Of a stretch of 64,000 nucleotides of DNA, positions 24,765 to 41,079 are shown piece after piece. Under the pieces are notes generated by a model that was given only the letters and a program-made list of their open reading frames with translations, was not told the origin of the DNA and made no database searches. Position 1 is the stretch's first letter. Each line of letters opens with the position of its first letter. Position numbers and translations under genes: made by a program. Origin of the DNA: Chirona hameri (taxonomy: Eukaryota > Arthropoda > Thecostraca > Balanomorpha > Balanidae); assembly GCA_036785665.1 (NCBI GenBank), contig JAXIVJ010001011.1, positions 1-64,000 on the forward strand, in the 5' to 3' direction.

Positions 24765-26431
24765 TTAAAGGGAATAGTTCACCTTTAACATGGGGTTTTG
24801 GACTGAGATAGCAGATTTGCAGAGCAGATCTAAACATGGGTTGTGGTGAAAGAATTGCCTCCCTACGTTAACCCGCACCGTGCCCAGGGGGGGGGGGGGG
24901 GTTTAGACGCCCCACCCCCTAAGGTTTTTCGAGGATAGCAAAAAACGGCGTTTTTCTGTAGGCATCTCCCAAAGCTCCGTTTTTGGCACAGCTGTTCGGG
25001 CATCAATTGCGCACATTATGTAAAAAAAATACCTCGGGTCATATCAGGTCAGGTAACCAGACCAGATCACGTGACCCCACCTCCAAAAATATTTCCGGTC
25101 GCACCACAGCCACATTTTCTGGCAAATAGATTTCGTACATACAGGATTTTATAAGAGCAATAGTACCTACAATACGTTTATCTCAGATTTTTCATATCGG
25201 TGACCTAAGATCGGGACAATTTCGTGACCTCCCAATTATAAGTCAATGGGGAAATGATAAAATGCTTCCTATTCTGAGGATACGAATTATATCAGCCCAA
25301 TTCCTTCTGGATCATGTTATCATAGGCCATTCTTGAAGTTCCAGGTTCAATCTTTGTTCAGTGACCCCTACAGGGTTTTAGATGAGGTCACCGGAGGTCA
25401 CCAACACTTTTTGCCAATAACTCCGAAAAATCAAGATAGATACGTGAAACTGGCACCGATGTGTTTGTCTCGTCGAGGCACGTCTCCCATGTGTAACATG
25501 ACCTAATTGAGTCACCACTTGACCTTGACCTGAGGTCAAATTTTGAAGTTGACCTAACCTGGTCATCATGCATATGATACAAAGCGCCTTGAAGAGACAA
25601 ACACGATGACGCCAAAATTATTGCCCTATCTTTGTTAGGTAAAAAGATATTTGTGAAAACTGTTTTGCTAAAAAATAACCTTTTTGGCATTTGATGAGCT
25701 CCGGAGCCTAAAGTATTCACCTGAAATCAAATCTGAGAATACTTTGCGGATTGCATTTTTCAAGAGCTTTCCATTGCTTGTTTCCGTTTGTTCCTAGCTA
25801 TCATAGTTCCTGTGCTATCTGTGAATTTCTGGAGCGAAGTCCTAAAACTTGCAAATCTGACCTTTGGCGACCTCAATATTAAGCTGAAAAAAAAAATGGC
25901 AATGCATTCTGAGGAGCTTTCGAACAGTGTCTTTTTTTGTCTACGTCCTATAGAAGCCGAGTTAGAGGGGGCGTCGAAACGTCCGTTCCCCCCCCCCCCC
26001 CCCGGCACGGCGAAGGTGGCGCCGAGCACCGGCACCGTGCGGGTTAAGTAATTTCGACACAGGACTAGTGGGCCCGGTTTCATATCCGCTGTTCCGGGCC
26101 ACGATCGGAGCATGAACGTTCGCCGTCGGAGGCAGGTACACTCTCTGGCACGTAGTCTCTGATCACGACGCCTCGTTAATATCCGCTCAGCCGCCCGGGC
26201 GGCGCGGCGGCCCCTTGTCAGAGACTGTACTTGGCGTCAGGCGGAGCGGGGCGGAGCCAGAACGCCAGCTGCTATCGTACGATTTCACGTGAAATAGAAA
26301 GAGAAGCCTACTTCTTTCTCCACATATATCCATCAGTTGTCCAAACCAAAGTCATATTCGTAGCTTTGAGCTCAAGATACACCGTATGGTTGAATTTCAA
26401 GACAACTTTCAATGTGACCTATTCCCTTTAA
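24765..26431. mobile_element. TTAA element, family T2, interrupted copy
   Basis: TTAA occurs at 24765-24768 and 26428-26431. Both ends match the uninterrupted 344-bp copy at 11345-11688 in reverse. The right third (26122-26431) also matches 30577-30862 in inverted orientation. It is split by the element at 24868-26047. Confidence 0.85.
24868..26047. mobile_element. TTAA element, family T3 (TTAACCCGCAC ends), nested in T2
   Basis: It starts TTAACCCGCACCGTGCC (24868) and ends with the inverse, 16 of 17 matching, at 26031-26047. TTAA is duplicated at both edges. The relative at 11345-11688 has CTAA once at the equivalent point (AATTACCTCGCTACGCTAAG in reverse complement), which is a paralogous empty site. 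Poly-G follows the left end and poly-C precedes the right end. The interior is rich in AGGTCA/TGACCT motifs. Related 5' ends occur at 26926 and 50210. The CCC start plus TTAA target suits piggyBac-type MITEs. No transposase was seen. Confidence 0.88.
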
Positions 26432-26925
26432 GCCATTGCTATTCCTGTTTGTTTTACTGCGGTATACAAAACCTATAAGCATGTTAGGTATACAAATCAA
26501 AGAGCAAATTTTACAAGAGATATTAAACAATTGTCAACTCATAAAGAAATAATTCACAGAATGCCAAAAGGAAAAAGGTAGCGAGGTAAATGCACATACA
26601 AAATTTGCACATGATCTTTTGAAGAGAACTTTAACGTCAACGTCTTTAGAACGTTGCTAGCGTTCGCGCACTGCTATCTCATTTCACAGTTGGAATGTAT
26701 CAGAAAAACTATCCCAACAGAAAAACACACCGTCTCGATAGCGAGCAGTTACACATGTGCATTTCCAATGTAAACATTGCTTGATGCGCTAATACCACCG
26801 ACCACGTGCTGTTGCTTGACACGCATGTGACGCCCTTTCGAGATTCTTCGGGCTCCTCAATGAGATCTGATTTCCCAGCCAATGAGAGCAAACCACTTAT
26901 CTTAACCTGGCATATTCCTTATATT
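26432..26925. other. unassigned spacer
   Basis: No gene or array was recognised. Confidence 0.45.
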
Positions 26926-27130
26926 TTAACTCGCGAGGCGTGTCGGGGGGGGGGGGGGTGGCTTTTTCGCCCTCCCCCTTGGGTTTTTCAGCGATATGAC
27001 ACAAAAATGCGTTGTGATAGAAACTTGAATGTTTAGATACTTTTTAATGCATTCCTTTGCCACATGTGGGTAAAATTTGGTGTAAATCCCAAGTCAGGCC
27101 AGGTCACAGTGACATTACAAAGCCCCAGCA
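26926..27130. mobile_element. T3-like 5' end fragment
   Basis: TTAACTCGCGAGGCGTGTC followed by poly-G, a pyrimidine-rich CCCTTGGGTTTTTC block and a later CAGGTCACAGTGAC resembles the left ends at 24868 and 50210. No right terminus was found. Confidence 0.5.
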
Positions 27131-27404
27131 CCACGAAGATGTCCAGGAGGCCGCAGCGGCTGCCGGGGTCAATGTAACGTCAACGTGGCATGTCGTTACC
27201 ACTAGGGTGTAGTTCCCTATTCAGTTGAGGGGGATTCAGCCCCTACCCCCCCCCCCCCTCCACCCCCCACCCAACTTGGCTTCAGCCCCCCCCCCCCCCC
27301 CTCCCCTCCCACAACTTGGACGAGAAAGTGGGTCAAATCCGGGGAGAAATCTTTATTTTTGTGGATTTTCATTGTACTTTAAGCGATGTTTCCCAGCTCA
27401 GTCC
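27131..27404. other. C-rich leader to the 69-bp array
   Basis: Several poly-C runs (27248-27302) precede the satellite. The open frame that continues into the array starts here, but nothing suggests a real N-terminus. Confidence 0.5.
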
Positions 27405-27411
27405 CCCCCTA

Positions 27412-30308
27412 CCTTGTTTGAAGAAGCTACGCCCCTGGTTACCACGTCTGTGCTCTACGGTGCCTTCTCTGGGCTCATTACCTTGTTTGGAGAAGCTCCG
27501 CCCCTGGTTACCACGTCTGTGCTCTACGGTGCCTTCTCTGGGCTCATTACCTTGTTTGGAGAAGCTACGCCCCTGGTTACCACGTCTGTGCTCTACGGTG
27601 CCTTCTCTGGGCTCATTACCTTGTTTGGAGAAGCTACGCCCCTGGTTACCACGTCTGTGCTCTACGGTGCCTTCTCTGGGCTCATTACCTTGTTTGGAGA
27701 AGCTACGCCCCTGGTTACCACGTCTGTGCTCTACGGTGCCTTCTCTGGGCTCATTACCTTGCTTGGAGAAGCTACGCCCCTGGCTACCACGTCTGTGCTC
27801 TACGGTGCCTTCTCTGGGCTCATTACCTTGTTTGGAGAAGCTACGCCCCTGGTTACCACGTCTGTGCTCTACGGTGCCTTCTCTGGGCTCATTACCTTGT
27901 TTGGAGAAGCTACGCCCCTGGTTACCACGTCTGTGCTCTACGGTGCCTTCTCTGGGCTCATTACCTTGTTTGGAGAAGCTAGCCCCTGGTTACCACGTCT
28001 GTGTTCTACGGTGCCTTCTCTGGGCTCATTACCTTGTTTGGAGAAGCTACGCCCCTGGTTACCGCGTCTGTGCTCTACGGTGCCTTCTCTGCTCATTACC
28101 TTGTTTGGAGAAGCTACGCCCCTGGTTACCACGTCTGTGCTCTACGGTGCCTTCTCTGGGCTCATTACCTTGCTTGGAGAAGCTACGCCCCTGGTTACCA
28201 CGTCTGTGCTCTACGGTGCCTTCTCTGGGCTCATTACCTTGTTTGGAGAAGCTACGCCCCTGGTTACCACGTCTGTGCTCTACGGTGCCTTCTCTGGGCT
28301 CATTACCTTGTTTGGAGAAGCTACGCCCCTGGTTACCACGTCTGTGCTCTACGGTGCTTTCTCTGGGCTCATTACCTTGTTTGGAGAAGCTACGCCCCTG
28401 GTTACCACGTCTGTGCTCTACGGTGCCTTCTCTGGGCTCATTACCTTGTTTGGAGAAGCTACGCCCCTGGTTACCACGTCTGTGCTCTACGGTGCCTTCT
28501 CTGGGCTCATTACCTTGTTTGGAGAAGCTACGCCCCTGGTTACCACGTCTGTGCTCTACGGTGCCTTCTCTGGGCTCATTAACTTGTTTGGAGAAGCTAC
28601 GCCCCTGGTTACCACGTCTGTGCTCTACGGTGCCTTCTCTGGGCTCATTAACTTGTTTGGAGAAGCTACGCCCCTGGTTACCACGTCTGTGCTCTACGGT
28701 GCCTTCTCTGGGCTCATTACCTTGTTTGGAGAAGCTACGCCCCTGGTTACCACGTCTGTGCTCTACGGTGCCTTCTCTGGGCTCATTACCTTGTTTGGAG
28801 AAGCTACGCCCCTGGTTACCACGTCTGTGCTCTACGGTGCCTTCTCTGGGCTCATTACCTTGTTTGGAGAAGCTACGCCCCTGGTTACCACGTCTGTGCT
28901 CTACGGTGCCTTCTCTGGGCTCATTAACTTGCTTGGAGAAGCTACGCCCCTGGTTACCACGTCTGTGCTCTACGGTGCCTTCTCTGGGCTCATTACCTTG
29001 TTTGGAGAAGCTACGCCCCTGGTTACCACGTCTGTGCTCTACGGTGCCTTCTCTGGGCTCATTAACTTGCTTGGAGAAGCTACGCCCCTGGTTACCACGT
29101 CTGTGCTCTACGGTGCCTTCTCTGGGCTCATTACCTTGTTTGGAGAAGCTACGCCCCTGGTTACCACGTCTGTGCTCTACGGTGCCTTCTCTGGGCTCAT
29201 TACCTTGTTTGGAGAAGCTACGCCCCTGGTTGCCACGTCTGTGCTCTACGGTGCCTTCTCTGGGCTCATTACCTTGTTTGGAGAAGCTACGCCCCTGGTT
29301 ACCACGTCTGTGCTCTACGGTGCCTTCTCTGGGCTCATTAACTTGCTTGGAGAAGCTACGACCCTGGTTACCACGTCTGTGCTCTACGGTGCCTTCTCTG
29401 GGCTCATTACCTTGTTTGGAGAAGCTACGCCCCTGGTTACCACGTCTGTGCTCTACGGTGCCTTCTCTGGGCTCATTACCTTGTTTGGAGAAGCTACGCC
29501 CCTGGTTACCACATCTGTGCTCTACGGTGCCTTCTCTGGGCTCATTAACTTGTTTGGAGAAGCTACGCCCCTGGTTACCACGTCTGTGCTCTACGGTGCC
29601 TTCTCTGGGCTCATTACCTTGTTTGGAGAAGCTACGCCCCTGGTTACCACGTCTGTGCTCTACGGTGCCTTCTCTGGGCTCATTAACTTGTTTGGAGAAG
29701 CTACGCCCCTGGTTACCACGTCTGTGCTCTACGGTGCCTTCTCTGGGCTCATTACCTTGTTTGGAGAAGCTACGCCCCTGGTTACCACGTCTGTGCTCTA
29801 CGGTGCCTTCTCTGGGCTCATTACCTTGTTTGGAGAAGCTACGCCCCTGGTTACCACGTCTGTGCTCTACGGTGCCTTCTCTGGGCTCATTACCTTGTTT
29901 GGAGAAGCTACGCCCCTGGTTACCACGTCTGTGCTCTACGGTGCCTTCTCTGGGCTCATTACCTTGTTTGGAGAAGCTACGCCCCTGGTTACCACGTCTG
30001 TGCTCTACGGTGCCTTCTCTGGGCTCATTACCTTGTTTGGAGAAGCTACGCCCCTGGTTACCACGTCTGTGCTCTACGGTGCCTTCTCTGGGCTCATTAC
30101 CTTGCTTGGAGAAGCTACGCCCCTGGTTACCACGTCTGTGCTCTACGGTGCCTTCTCTGGGCTCATTACCTTGTTTGGAGAAGCTACGCCCCTGGTTACC
30201 ACGTCTGTGCTCTACGGTGCCTTATCTGGGCTCATTACCCTGTTTGGAGAAGCTACGCCCCTGGTTACCACGTCTGTGCTCTACGGTGCCTTCTCTGGGC
30301 TCATTGAC
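27412..30308. repeat. 69-bp satellite array, about 42 copies
   Basis: The unit starts ACGCCCCTGGTTACCACGTC and ends TTGTTTGGAGAAGCT. There are about 42 copies with very low divergence. Recurrent variants are TACCTTG/TAACTTG and TTGTTTGG/TTGCTTGG, sometimes alternating in neighbouring units. The 69-bp period is a multiple of three and the unit lacks stops in all three plus frames, giving frames of about 1000 codons. One unit lacks a base near 27980 and another lacks two near 28090, so the net change is three bases. With all frames open, I treat this as a satellite, not a gene. Confidence 0.93.
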
Positions 30309-30576
30309 CCCGATGAGATAGCCGATATGTTTACCAGGCATGCAAGCTTAATGTATATACAAAAGTTTTTTACTTTAGTTACCTCGAACTGTCATAGGCC
30401 AGGGATTGGCTGGGCTCCGGTTATGACAGGTAAAAAGGTTATTGATTTTTGCTTCGCCAGCAGAAAAAGCCAACATGGTCGCATCGATTAGGCTATAAGA
30501 AATTGCTTGATCGACATTAAGTTTATTGCGTCTTTCCAGGCGTAAAAGCCGCCGCCAATTTATCATCTCCAGCCTG
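30309..30576. other. unassigned spacer
   Basis: No recognisable features. Confidence 0.4.
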
Positions 30577-30862
30577 TTAAAGGGACAGATACCTTGACAG
30601 ATTTATTGATAATTGGCAGTAAGGGACATCATGAGCTCAAAAATACAAATATGACTTTGGTTTGGACCATAGATGGATATCTGTAGGGGAAAAAGTAAGT
30701 TTCTCTCTGTATGACACGTGACGTCATACAACACTAGTGGTTGTTCTGGCTCCGCCTGGCGCCTACTACAGTCTCTGACAAGGGGCCGCCGCGCCGCGCG
30801 GGCGGATGAGCGGATATTCGCGAGGCGTCGTGATCAGAGACTACGTGCCAGAGAGTGTATCA
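30577..30862. mobile_element. solo end of a T2-related TTAA element
   Basis: It begins TTAAAGGGACAGATACCTTG. From about 30630 on it matches the inverse of 26122-26380, including GTTCTGGCTCCGCC, CAGTCTCTGACAAGGGGCC and CGTGATCAGAGACTACGTGC. No partner right end was found before the microsatellite block. Confidence 0.7.
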
Positions 30863-31007
30863 AAAGACCCGGATGTAAGGGCAACAAATCGGCCAATCAG
30901 CGATGGGAGATGCGATGCCCTGCCGTACAAAGGAAGAACCACGTATGTCACGGTTTTCGGGCGATTGACATACGTGGTGCTTGCTTTGCACGGCATCGAC
31001 TCTAATC

Positions 31008-36251
<5,244 letters not shown>

Positions 36252-36325
36252 TCAAGTATGCTATGACTAGATCAGGATAAATACTACAGCAGAGCGCATA
36301 CAAATGTGATATTTCAAATCACTAG

Positions 36326-36437
36326 CGGATCCAGGGGAAGGGGGCATGGTGGTCATGCCCCCCCCCCCCTCTCCCCCACACACACAAAAACCAAATGAAA
36401 TCGGAGCAAAATTAACCACCGTTCTGGATCCGCCAAT
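36326..36437. mobile_element. small MITE-like element with GCGGATCCAG ends
   Basis: CTAGCGGATCCAGGGG at the left and its inverse CTGGATCCGCC near 36424-36434 enclose about 110 bp with a poly-C run. Short inverted ends of this style are common in invertebrate MITEs. No target duplication was proven. Confidence 0.4.
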
Positions 36438-36583
36438 GTTTAAAATCACGTGCAATGCCTTTATAGTGAGATCAATCACATATATTGTATATCCCCCAGG
36501 CCCGAAACCACCGTTCTGGATCTGCCAATGTTTAAAATCACGTGTAATGCCTTTATAATGAGATCAATCACATATATTTTAAA
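36415..36583. repeat. tandem duplication, period about 93 bp
   Basis: ACCACCGTTCTGGATCCGCC and the following about 70 bp (to CAATCACATATAT) occur twice, with few differences, at about 36415 and 36508. Confidence 0.85.
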
Positions 36584-37525
36584 CAACACATGTTTCACAC
36601 CAAGGAAAATACACAACAGATTGTGAAAACAAACTGCATGGCATCAACGCTTGTGCCGGGGAAGCCCCAGATAGCCGACTACAGGAGCCCTCTTCTGCCA
36701 CTGCTGAGCCGACTACTGCTCATCCTAAGATACATACCAAGTTAATCCCTTGTCAAGCACCCCAGGGACTGGACCAACGCCACGCTTAGCAACAATATAA
36801 ATGCAGAAGGTCTCATATGTGCTAGTCACAGTACAACGGCAGCAGACCCGATCAGACTTGCACTATTCAAAACACAGCAGTCGCCGCCGAGCTGTCCAGG
36901 CTCCGCCGCTTCAGCGGCCAGCGCAACAGCCGGATGCAGAAGAATATGACATGAACCAATCACTTGTATGTACAAAGTTCTGCAAATAACCAATGAGTAC
37001 ATACAAAATTATTTCAACACAGTGTCGCCAAATTCAGCCAGTTAGGTGTCAATGATGTATATTACGAGCGAGGCCGAAGGCCGAGCGAAGTCTTACCAAA
37101 CTTGCGGGAAAACAATATTGAGCGGCCTGATATGAAATATGAAATATGAAGAGAGCAAAATTCTTTGGACCCAAAAAGTCCAGAAAATGACACAAATTCC
37201 AAGGCTGTTAACATGCCAATGACTGCTCACAGAACTGACAAAAAAATGAATAATTCAATTATAAATACATTCCACTAACTAACCAGAAACTGGAACATAA
37301 AGCGAGACGCGGACCAATAAATGTCCTGCCGTCGGTGACGAAGAATGCCACTGCACGAGAGTGAATGCAAAGGCTGTACAAATCTGAATTATTCTTGATT
37401 GAAACACGAACGCCATGCTTGCCGCGAATGTCGTGCATCCATATTTGGTATATTATTCCAAATCTGGTAGTGACCTTCATTTGTTGGTATATTTTCTAGT
37501 TTTTATAGTATATTTTTAGTATTTA
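36584..37525. other. unassigned spacer with one dispersed 65-bp repeat
   Basis: The segment 37138-37205 (GAAGAGAGCAAAATTCTTTG onward) matches the inverse of 56558-56625. There is also a GCGAGGCCGAAGGCCGAGCG short inverted sequence near 37070. No gene was recognised. Confidence 0.5.
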
Positions 37526-37559
37526 CTAAAAAAAACTTTTGAGTACCCAGTGTTCTAGT

Positions 37560-37890
37560 GCCCTGGGTAAGGTCACCGGTTGTAAGACTAGCCGGGCTGT
37601 GGTGACGCACGGTGGTCTCGGAGGGAGAGGTGGCACGCTGTGGCAGCCGGCTGCCAGCTCGGCAGCTATCTTAGGCCCGACTGAGGCGAAATGGCGATTT
37701 AATTCGTCAGCTCGGTCCATCGGCATATCCTCGGCGCCGCCACCTCCTCCTCTCGTGGGTCGAAGGGCGAACTCACGGATCCCGCGCCAGAAACTTGCAC
37801 GATCAGACAGCATGGTCGCGCACAGGAAGTCGCGTTTCGCCTGGGCACAGCAACTCGACGAATGCGCCACCGTAAATAAACATGTCGGCC
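37560..37890 (-). pseudogene. LINE fragment, linker before reverse transcriptase
   Basis: A minus-strand frame carries FWRGIREFALRPTR followed after a spacer by ADELNRHFASVGPKIAAEL. That pair of blocks (tryptophan-containing helix, then N-x-H/F-F-x-x-V-G-P) is typical of the region between endonuclease and reverse transcriptase in CR1/Jockey-like LINEs. Compare FFVNVGPRVAASL in the LINE at 51.6-55.2 kb. No RT or endonuclease block follows on either side, so this is an isolated fragment. Confidence 0.6.
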
Positions 37891-38074
37891 GCGCCGGTCG
37901 AAGGCGTAATTCTTTTGGTAGACCGAGAAGTGCCACTTGACGGTCTACGAAAGGAAATACACTTCTCCCGATTCGGCCACCCCATTGGTGGAAATCGAGC
38001 TGGAAAGTGACGTCATGGGACAGGGTGGACACGTTACGGAGATAGCCATGACACCCCCCTGATTGGTGGCGAGT

Positions 38075-38435
38075 AGAGTAGTCACTTTTCAGGCCTGTGA
38101 CTACCCGCGCCGCGCCGCACTGTTCAACTACCCACCACTACCCACGTGCTCAAATAAGCTGTCAACTACCCACAACCACCTTCAACATAAATTGTACTAT
38201 TTTGGGATTGAATAAAATTAAAACAAAAACCTTTAAATTATGCAAATTCATGCAATACACTTGAATGATATTGCTGAAATGAAAGCGCAGTCACTGAAAT
38301 ACGGGTTAAAACTTTCCATTTTTTGAAAATTCTGCTACCCGCCAACTACCCACTTCAGCCAAATGATTGTTTGTGCTACCCACAACTACCCACGTGGGTA
38401 GTAACTACCCAGGCCGTATAAGAGAGGTAGAGTCA
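38075..38435. mobile_element. GGGTAG-rich repeat, uninterrupted copy
   Basis: It contains many CTACCC/GGGTAG hexamers, including CTACCCACGTGGGTAGTAAC. In reverse complement it matches 55290-55183 continued by 51612-51370. It therefore represents the state of the element at 51319-55435 before a LINE split it. Confidence 0.75.
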
Positions 38436-38549
38436 TCCGGGGATTTTAGCGTCCCAATCGTCACAATATTAGCGTGACGTCACTGGTGCTGTGGTCCGAC
38501 TTGGCTGTCGCCGCACGCGGCTCGGTGCGGAGCGAATATTTTGAACGGG

Positions 38550-38916
38550 ATACGGATCAGACTGGTTATTGATTCACTTTTTTGGCAGAATTCAATCACG
38601 ATTCATTTTAGAATATGAATGATTCAGTCAACGTTTGATTCATGGGATTAATGACCATTTTGAGAAATTATTCTTTCCGATTAAAAGAATCAATTTTTTT
38701 TTAAAAAATCAAATCACGTTTGACTCACCATTGAAATAGCATTGCACAGTCTTTTTGATTCAATCAGCCTTGCTTCTATGTGGGTTTTGATTCAATCATG
38801 ATTCATGAATACAAAAATCCGGTGGTGAATCGATTTTTCTTTGATTCAAGGGATTTTGATTGAACGATTCCAATCGATTAAATCAGAGTCGAGTCAATAA
38901 CCAGTCTGATACGGAT
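38550..38916. mobile_element. hAT-type MITE with perfect 8-bp target duplication
   Basis: The 351-bp body (38558-38908) runs from CAGACTGGTTATTGATTCA to the inverse TGACTCAATAACCAGTCTG-like end, flanked by ATACGGAT on both sides. The interior contains many GATTCA/TGAATC motifs in both orientations. Non-autonomous. Confidence 0.88.
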
Positions 38917-38989
38917 AGTTGCGCCTAACCTAAGGTACGATCCTACTATTTAAGATTACGTTTACCGTAGATAATTATCCCTCCCTTAA

Positions 38990-40100
38990 TTCATGCTGAG
39001 GGGGAGACGGCCATACGCTGACCCGGTCTGTGTGATGGGCGACTGGCGAGACGGCCATACACTGCACCGGTCTGACTGAGGGGTGAGACGGCCATACGCT
39101 GCCCCGGTCCGGCTGGGGGGGGGGAGACGGCCATAGGCTGCCCCGGTCTGGCTCAGGCGCGAGACGGCCATACGCTGCACCGGTCTGACTGAGGGGTGAG
39201 ACGGCCATACGCTGAGGGATGAGACGACCATACGCTGCCCCGGTCTGTCTGAGGGGCGAGACGGCCATACGCTGCACCGGTCTGACTGAGGGCTAAGACG
39301 GCCGGCCATACGCTGCCCTGATCTGGCTGAAGGGTGAAACGGCTATACGCTGTCCCGGTCTAGCTGAGGGGCGAGACGGCCATACTCTGCCCCTGTCTGG
39401 CTGAGGGGTGAAACGGCTATACGCTGCACCGATCCGGCTGAGGGGCGAGACGATCACACGCTGCCCCGGTCTGGCTGAGGGGCGATACGGCCATATGCTG
39501 CACTGGTCCGGCTGAGGGGCGAGACGGCCGTACGCTGCCCCGGTCCGGCTGAGGGATGAAACGGCCGTACGCTGCCCCGGTCCGGCTGATGAGCGAGACG
39601 GCCGTTCGCTGCCCCGGTCTGACTGAGAGGTGAGACGGCTATACGCTGCCCCAGTCTGGCTGAGGGGCAATACAGGCATACGCTGCATCGGTCCGGCTGA
39701 GGGGCGAGACGGCCACACGCTGCCCCGGTCTGGCTGAGGGGCGAGACGGTCAAATGCTGCACCGGTCAGGCTGAGGGGCGAGACGGCCGTACGCTGCCCC
39801 GGTCCTGCTGAGGATGGAGACGGTCGTACGCTGCCCCGGTCTGGTTGAGGTGCGAGACGGCCATATGCTGCACCGGTCAGGCTGAGGGGGAGACGGCCGT
39901 ACGCTACCCAGGTCCTGCTGAGGGGTGAGACGGTCGTACGCTGCCCCGGTCCGGCTGATGGGCGAGACGTCCGTTCGCTGCCCCGATCCGACTGAGGGGT
40001 GAGACGGCCATACCCTCTCTCAGCTCCGGTTCGGCTGAGGGAGGAGACGGCCATACGCTGCTCTAGTCTGGCTGAGGGGCGAGACTGCCATACGTTGTAC
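38990..40100. repeat. 37-bp minisatellite, about 30 copies, diverged
   Basis: The consensus unit is CCCCGGTCTGGCTGAGGGGC plus GAGACGGCCATACGCTG. Copies differ by 10-20% and some have lost a few bases. The frames running through it are artefacts. Confidence 0.95.
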
Positions 40101-40847
40101 CCGGAAATGTTGCAAATGGCATTGTTTTGGCTTAATGTTCAAGATATGCTAAAAACAAACTTAAAAAACAAAATATTTCAAAATATAAACTTGCAACATA
40201 ACTTACTTATCTAACGGCGACGACTTCAAATTGCCGCTCGCGTCAACACGAGTCAAAAGACCGCAAAACGCTCGAAAGCGCAGCAGCGGCGGTGGGGCTG
40301 GCCACGACTGGACCACAGCACCAGTGACGTCGTCGCTAATGCTTAGTGGCTCGGCAGCCGATACATGGGGAATCCCGGGATAACACCCTCATGGTAAGTT
40401 GTAACTACCCAGAGTACTTATATCAATGAGTAGGTTCAAGTTTGGCGACTGCCATGCCTAGGTCACGCCTGGTTCAAACTAGAATAAACGTACTATGTTA
40501 CCATATAACTATTTCTGGTATGTTTTTTGAATAGTTCTCATTTTCTTCTAGAATTTCAACTATATAGTAGGATATGGTAATCACATCGGAAAATATCTGA
40601 ATAGAAAACGAAATATATTTAATGCAATTTTGTATGTATTCGAATGAAAATAATATTTAAAGTTCATTGCTACATCAATTTTATTGGAAAAATACCTATA
40701 AACACCATGTTAACGATATATCACAATTAGTCAGCTGTAACAGAATTTGCATTCAGGCCGGATATTATGAAGCACCAGGCCGCCGCCGGGCCGGCCAGCC
40801 CGGCCCTTGAGGGGTGCGGTTATACCCCGCATATAGAATCTATATTT
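40101..40847. other. unassigned AT-rich spacer
   Basis: Apart from the inverted-repeat arm at 40312-40384, no gene, array or terminus was recognised. Confidence 0.5.
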
Positions 40848-41079
40848 ATGTCGACATTCGTGGCGCAGTTGCTATTCTGCTGTAAAGGCCACTAAATAAA
40901 TACGTTTTTCCGCTTGTGCTATTACAGACTATTGACGTTACCAAGCCCAAAGACAGTTACTTTCCCTGGTCATGAATCATGCAGGTATTTTTTTTTTGTG
41001 TGTTCGCTTAAGAGTTATTGCAAAATAACGGGAGGGGGGGGGGGGGGGGGGGCAGAAAATAGCCCCCCCCCCCCAGTAA

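Larger units (their letters stand above)
38434..40384. mobile_element. inverted-repeat-bounded block carrying a minisatellite and a hAT MITE
   Basis: ATTAGCGTGACGTCACTGG through GTGGTCC near 38468-38496 is repeated in inverse at about 40312-40341 with two mismatches. Weaker similarity (ATCCGGGGATT / AATCCCGGGAT) extends outward to 38434 and 40384. The 37-bp array and the hAT MITE lie between. A TIR element that captured or grew a minisatellite is the simplest reading. No target duplication was identified. Confidence 0.55.

Noticed and set aside
27225..30491. 1088-codon open frame, possible repetitive protein
   Set aside because: It is made by a stop-free 69-bp unit open in all three plus frames. 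There is no plausible N-terminus beyond a poly-C leader, and no second line of evidence.
36801..36989. Small plus-strand frame preceded by a TATAAAT motif
   Set aside because: It is only 62 codons, with no motif and no downstream exon evidence.
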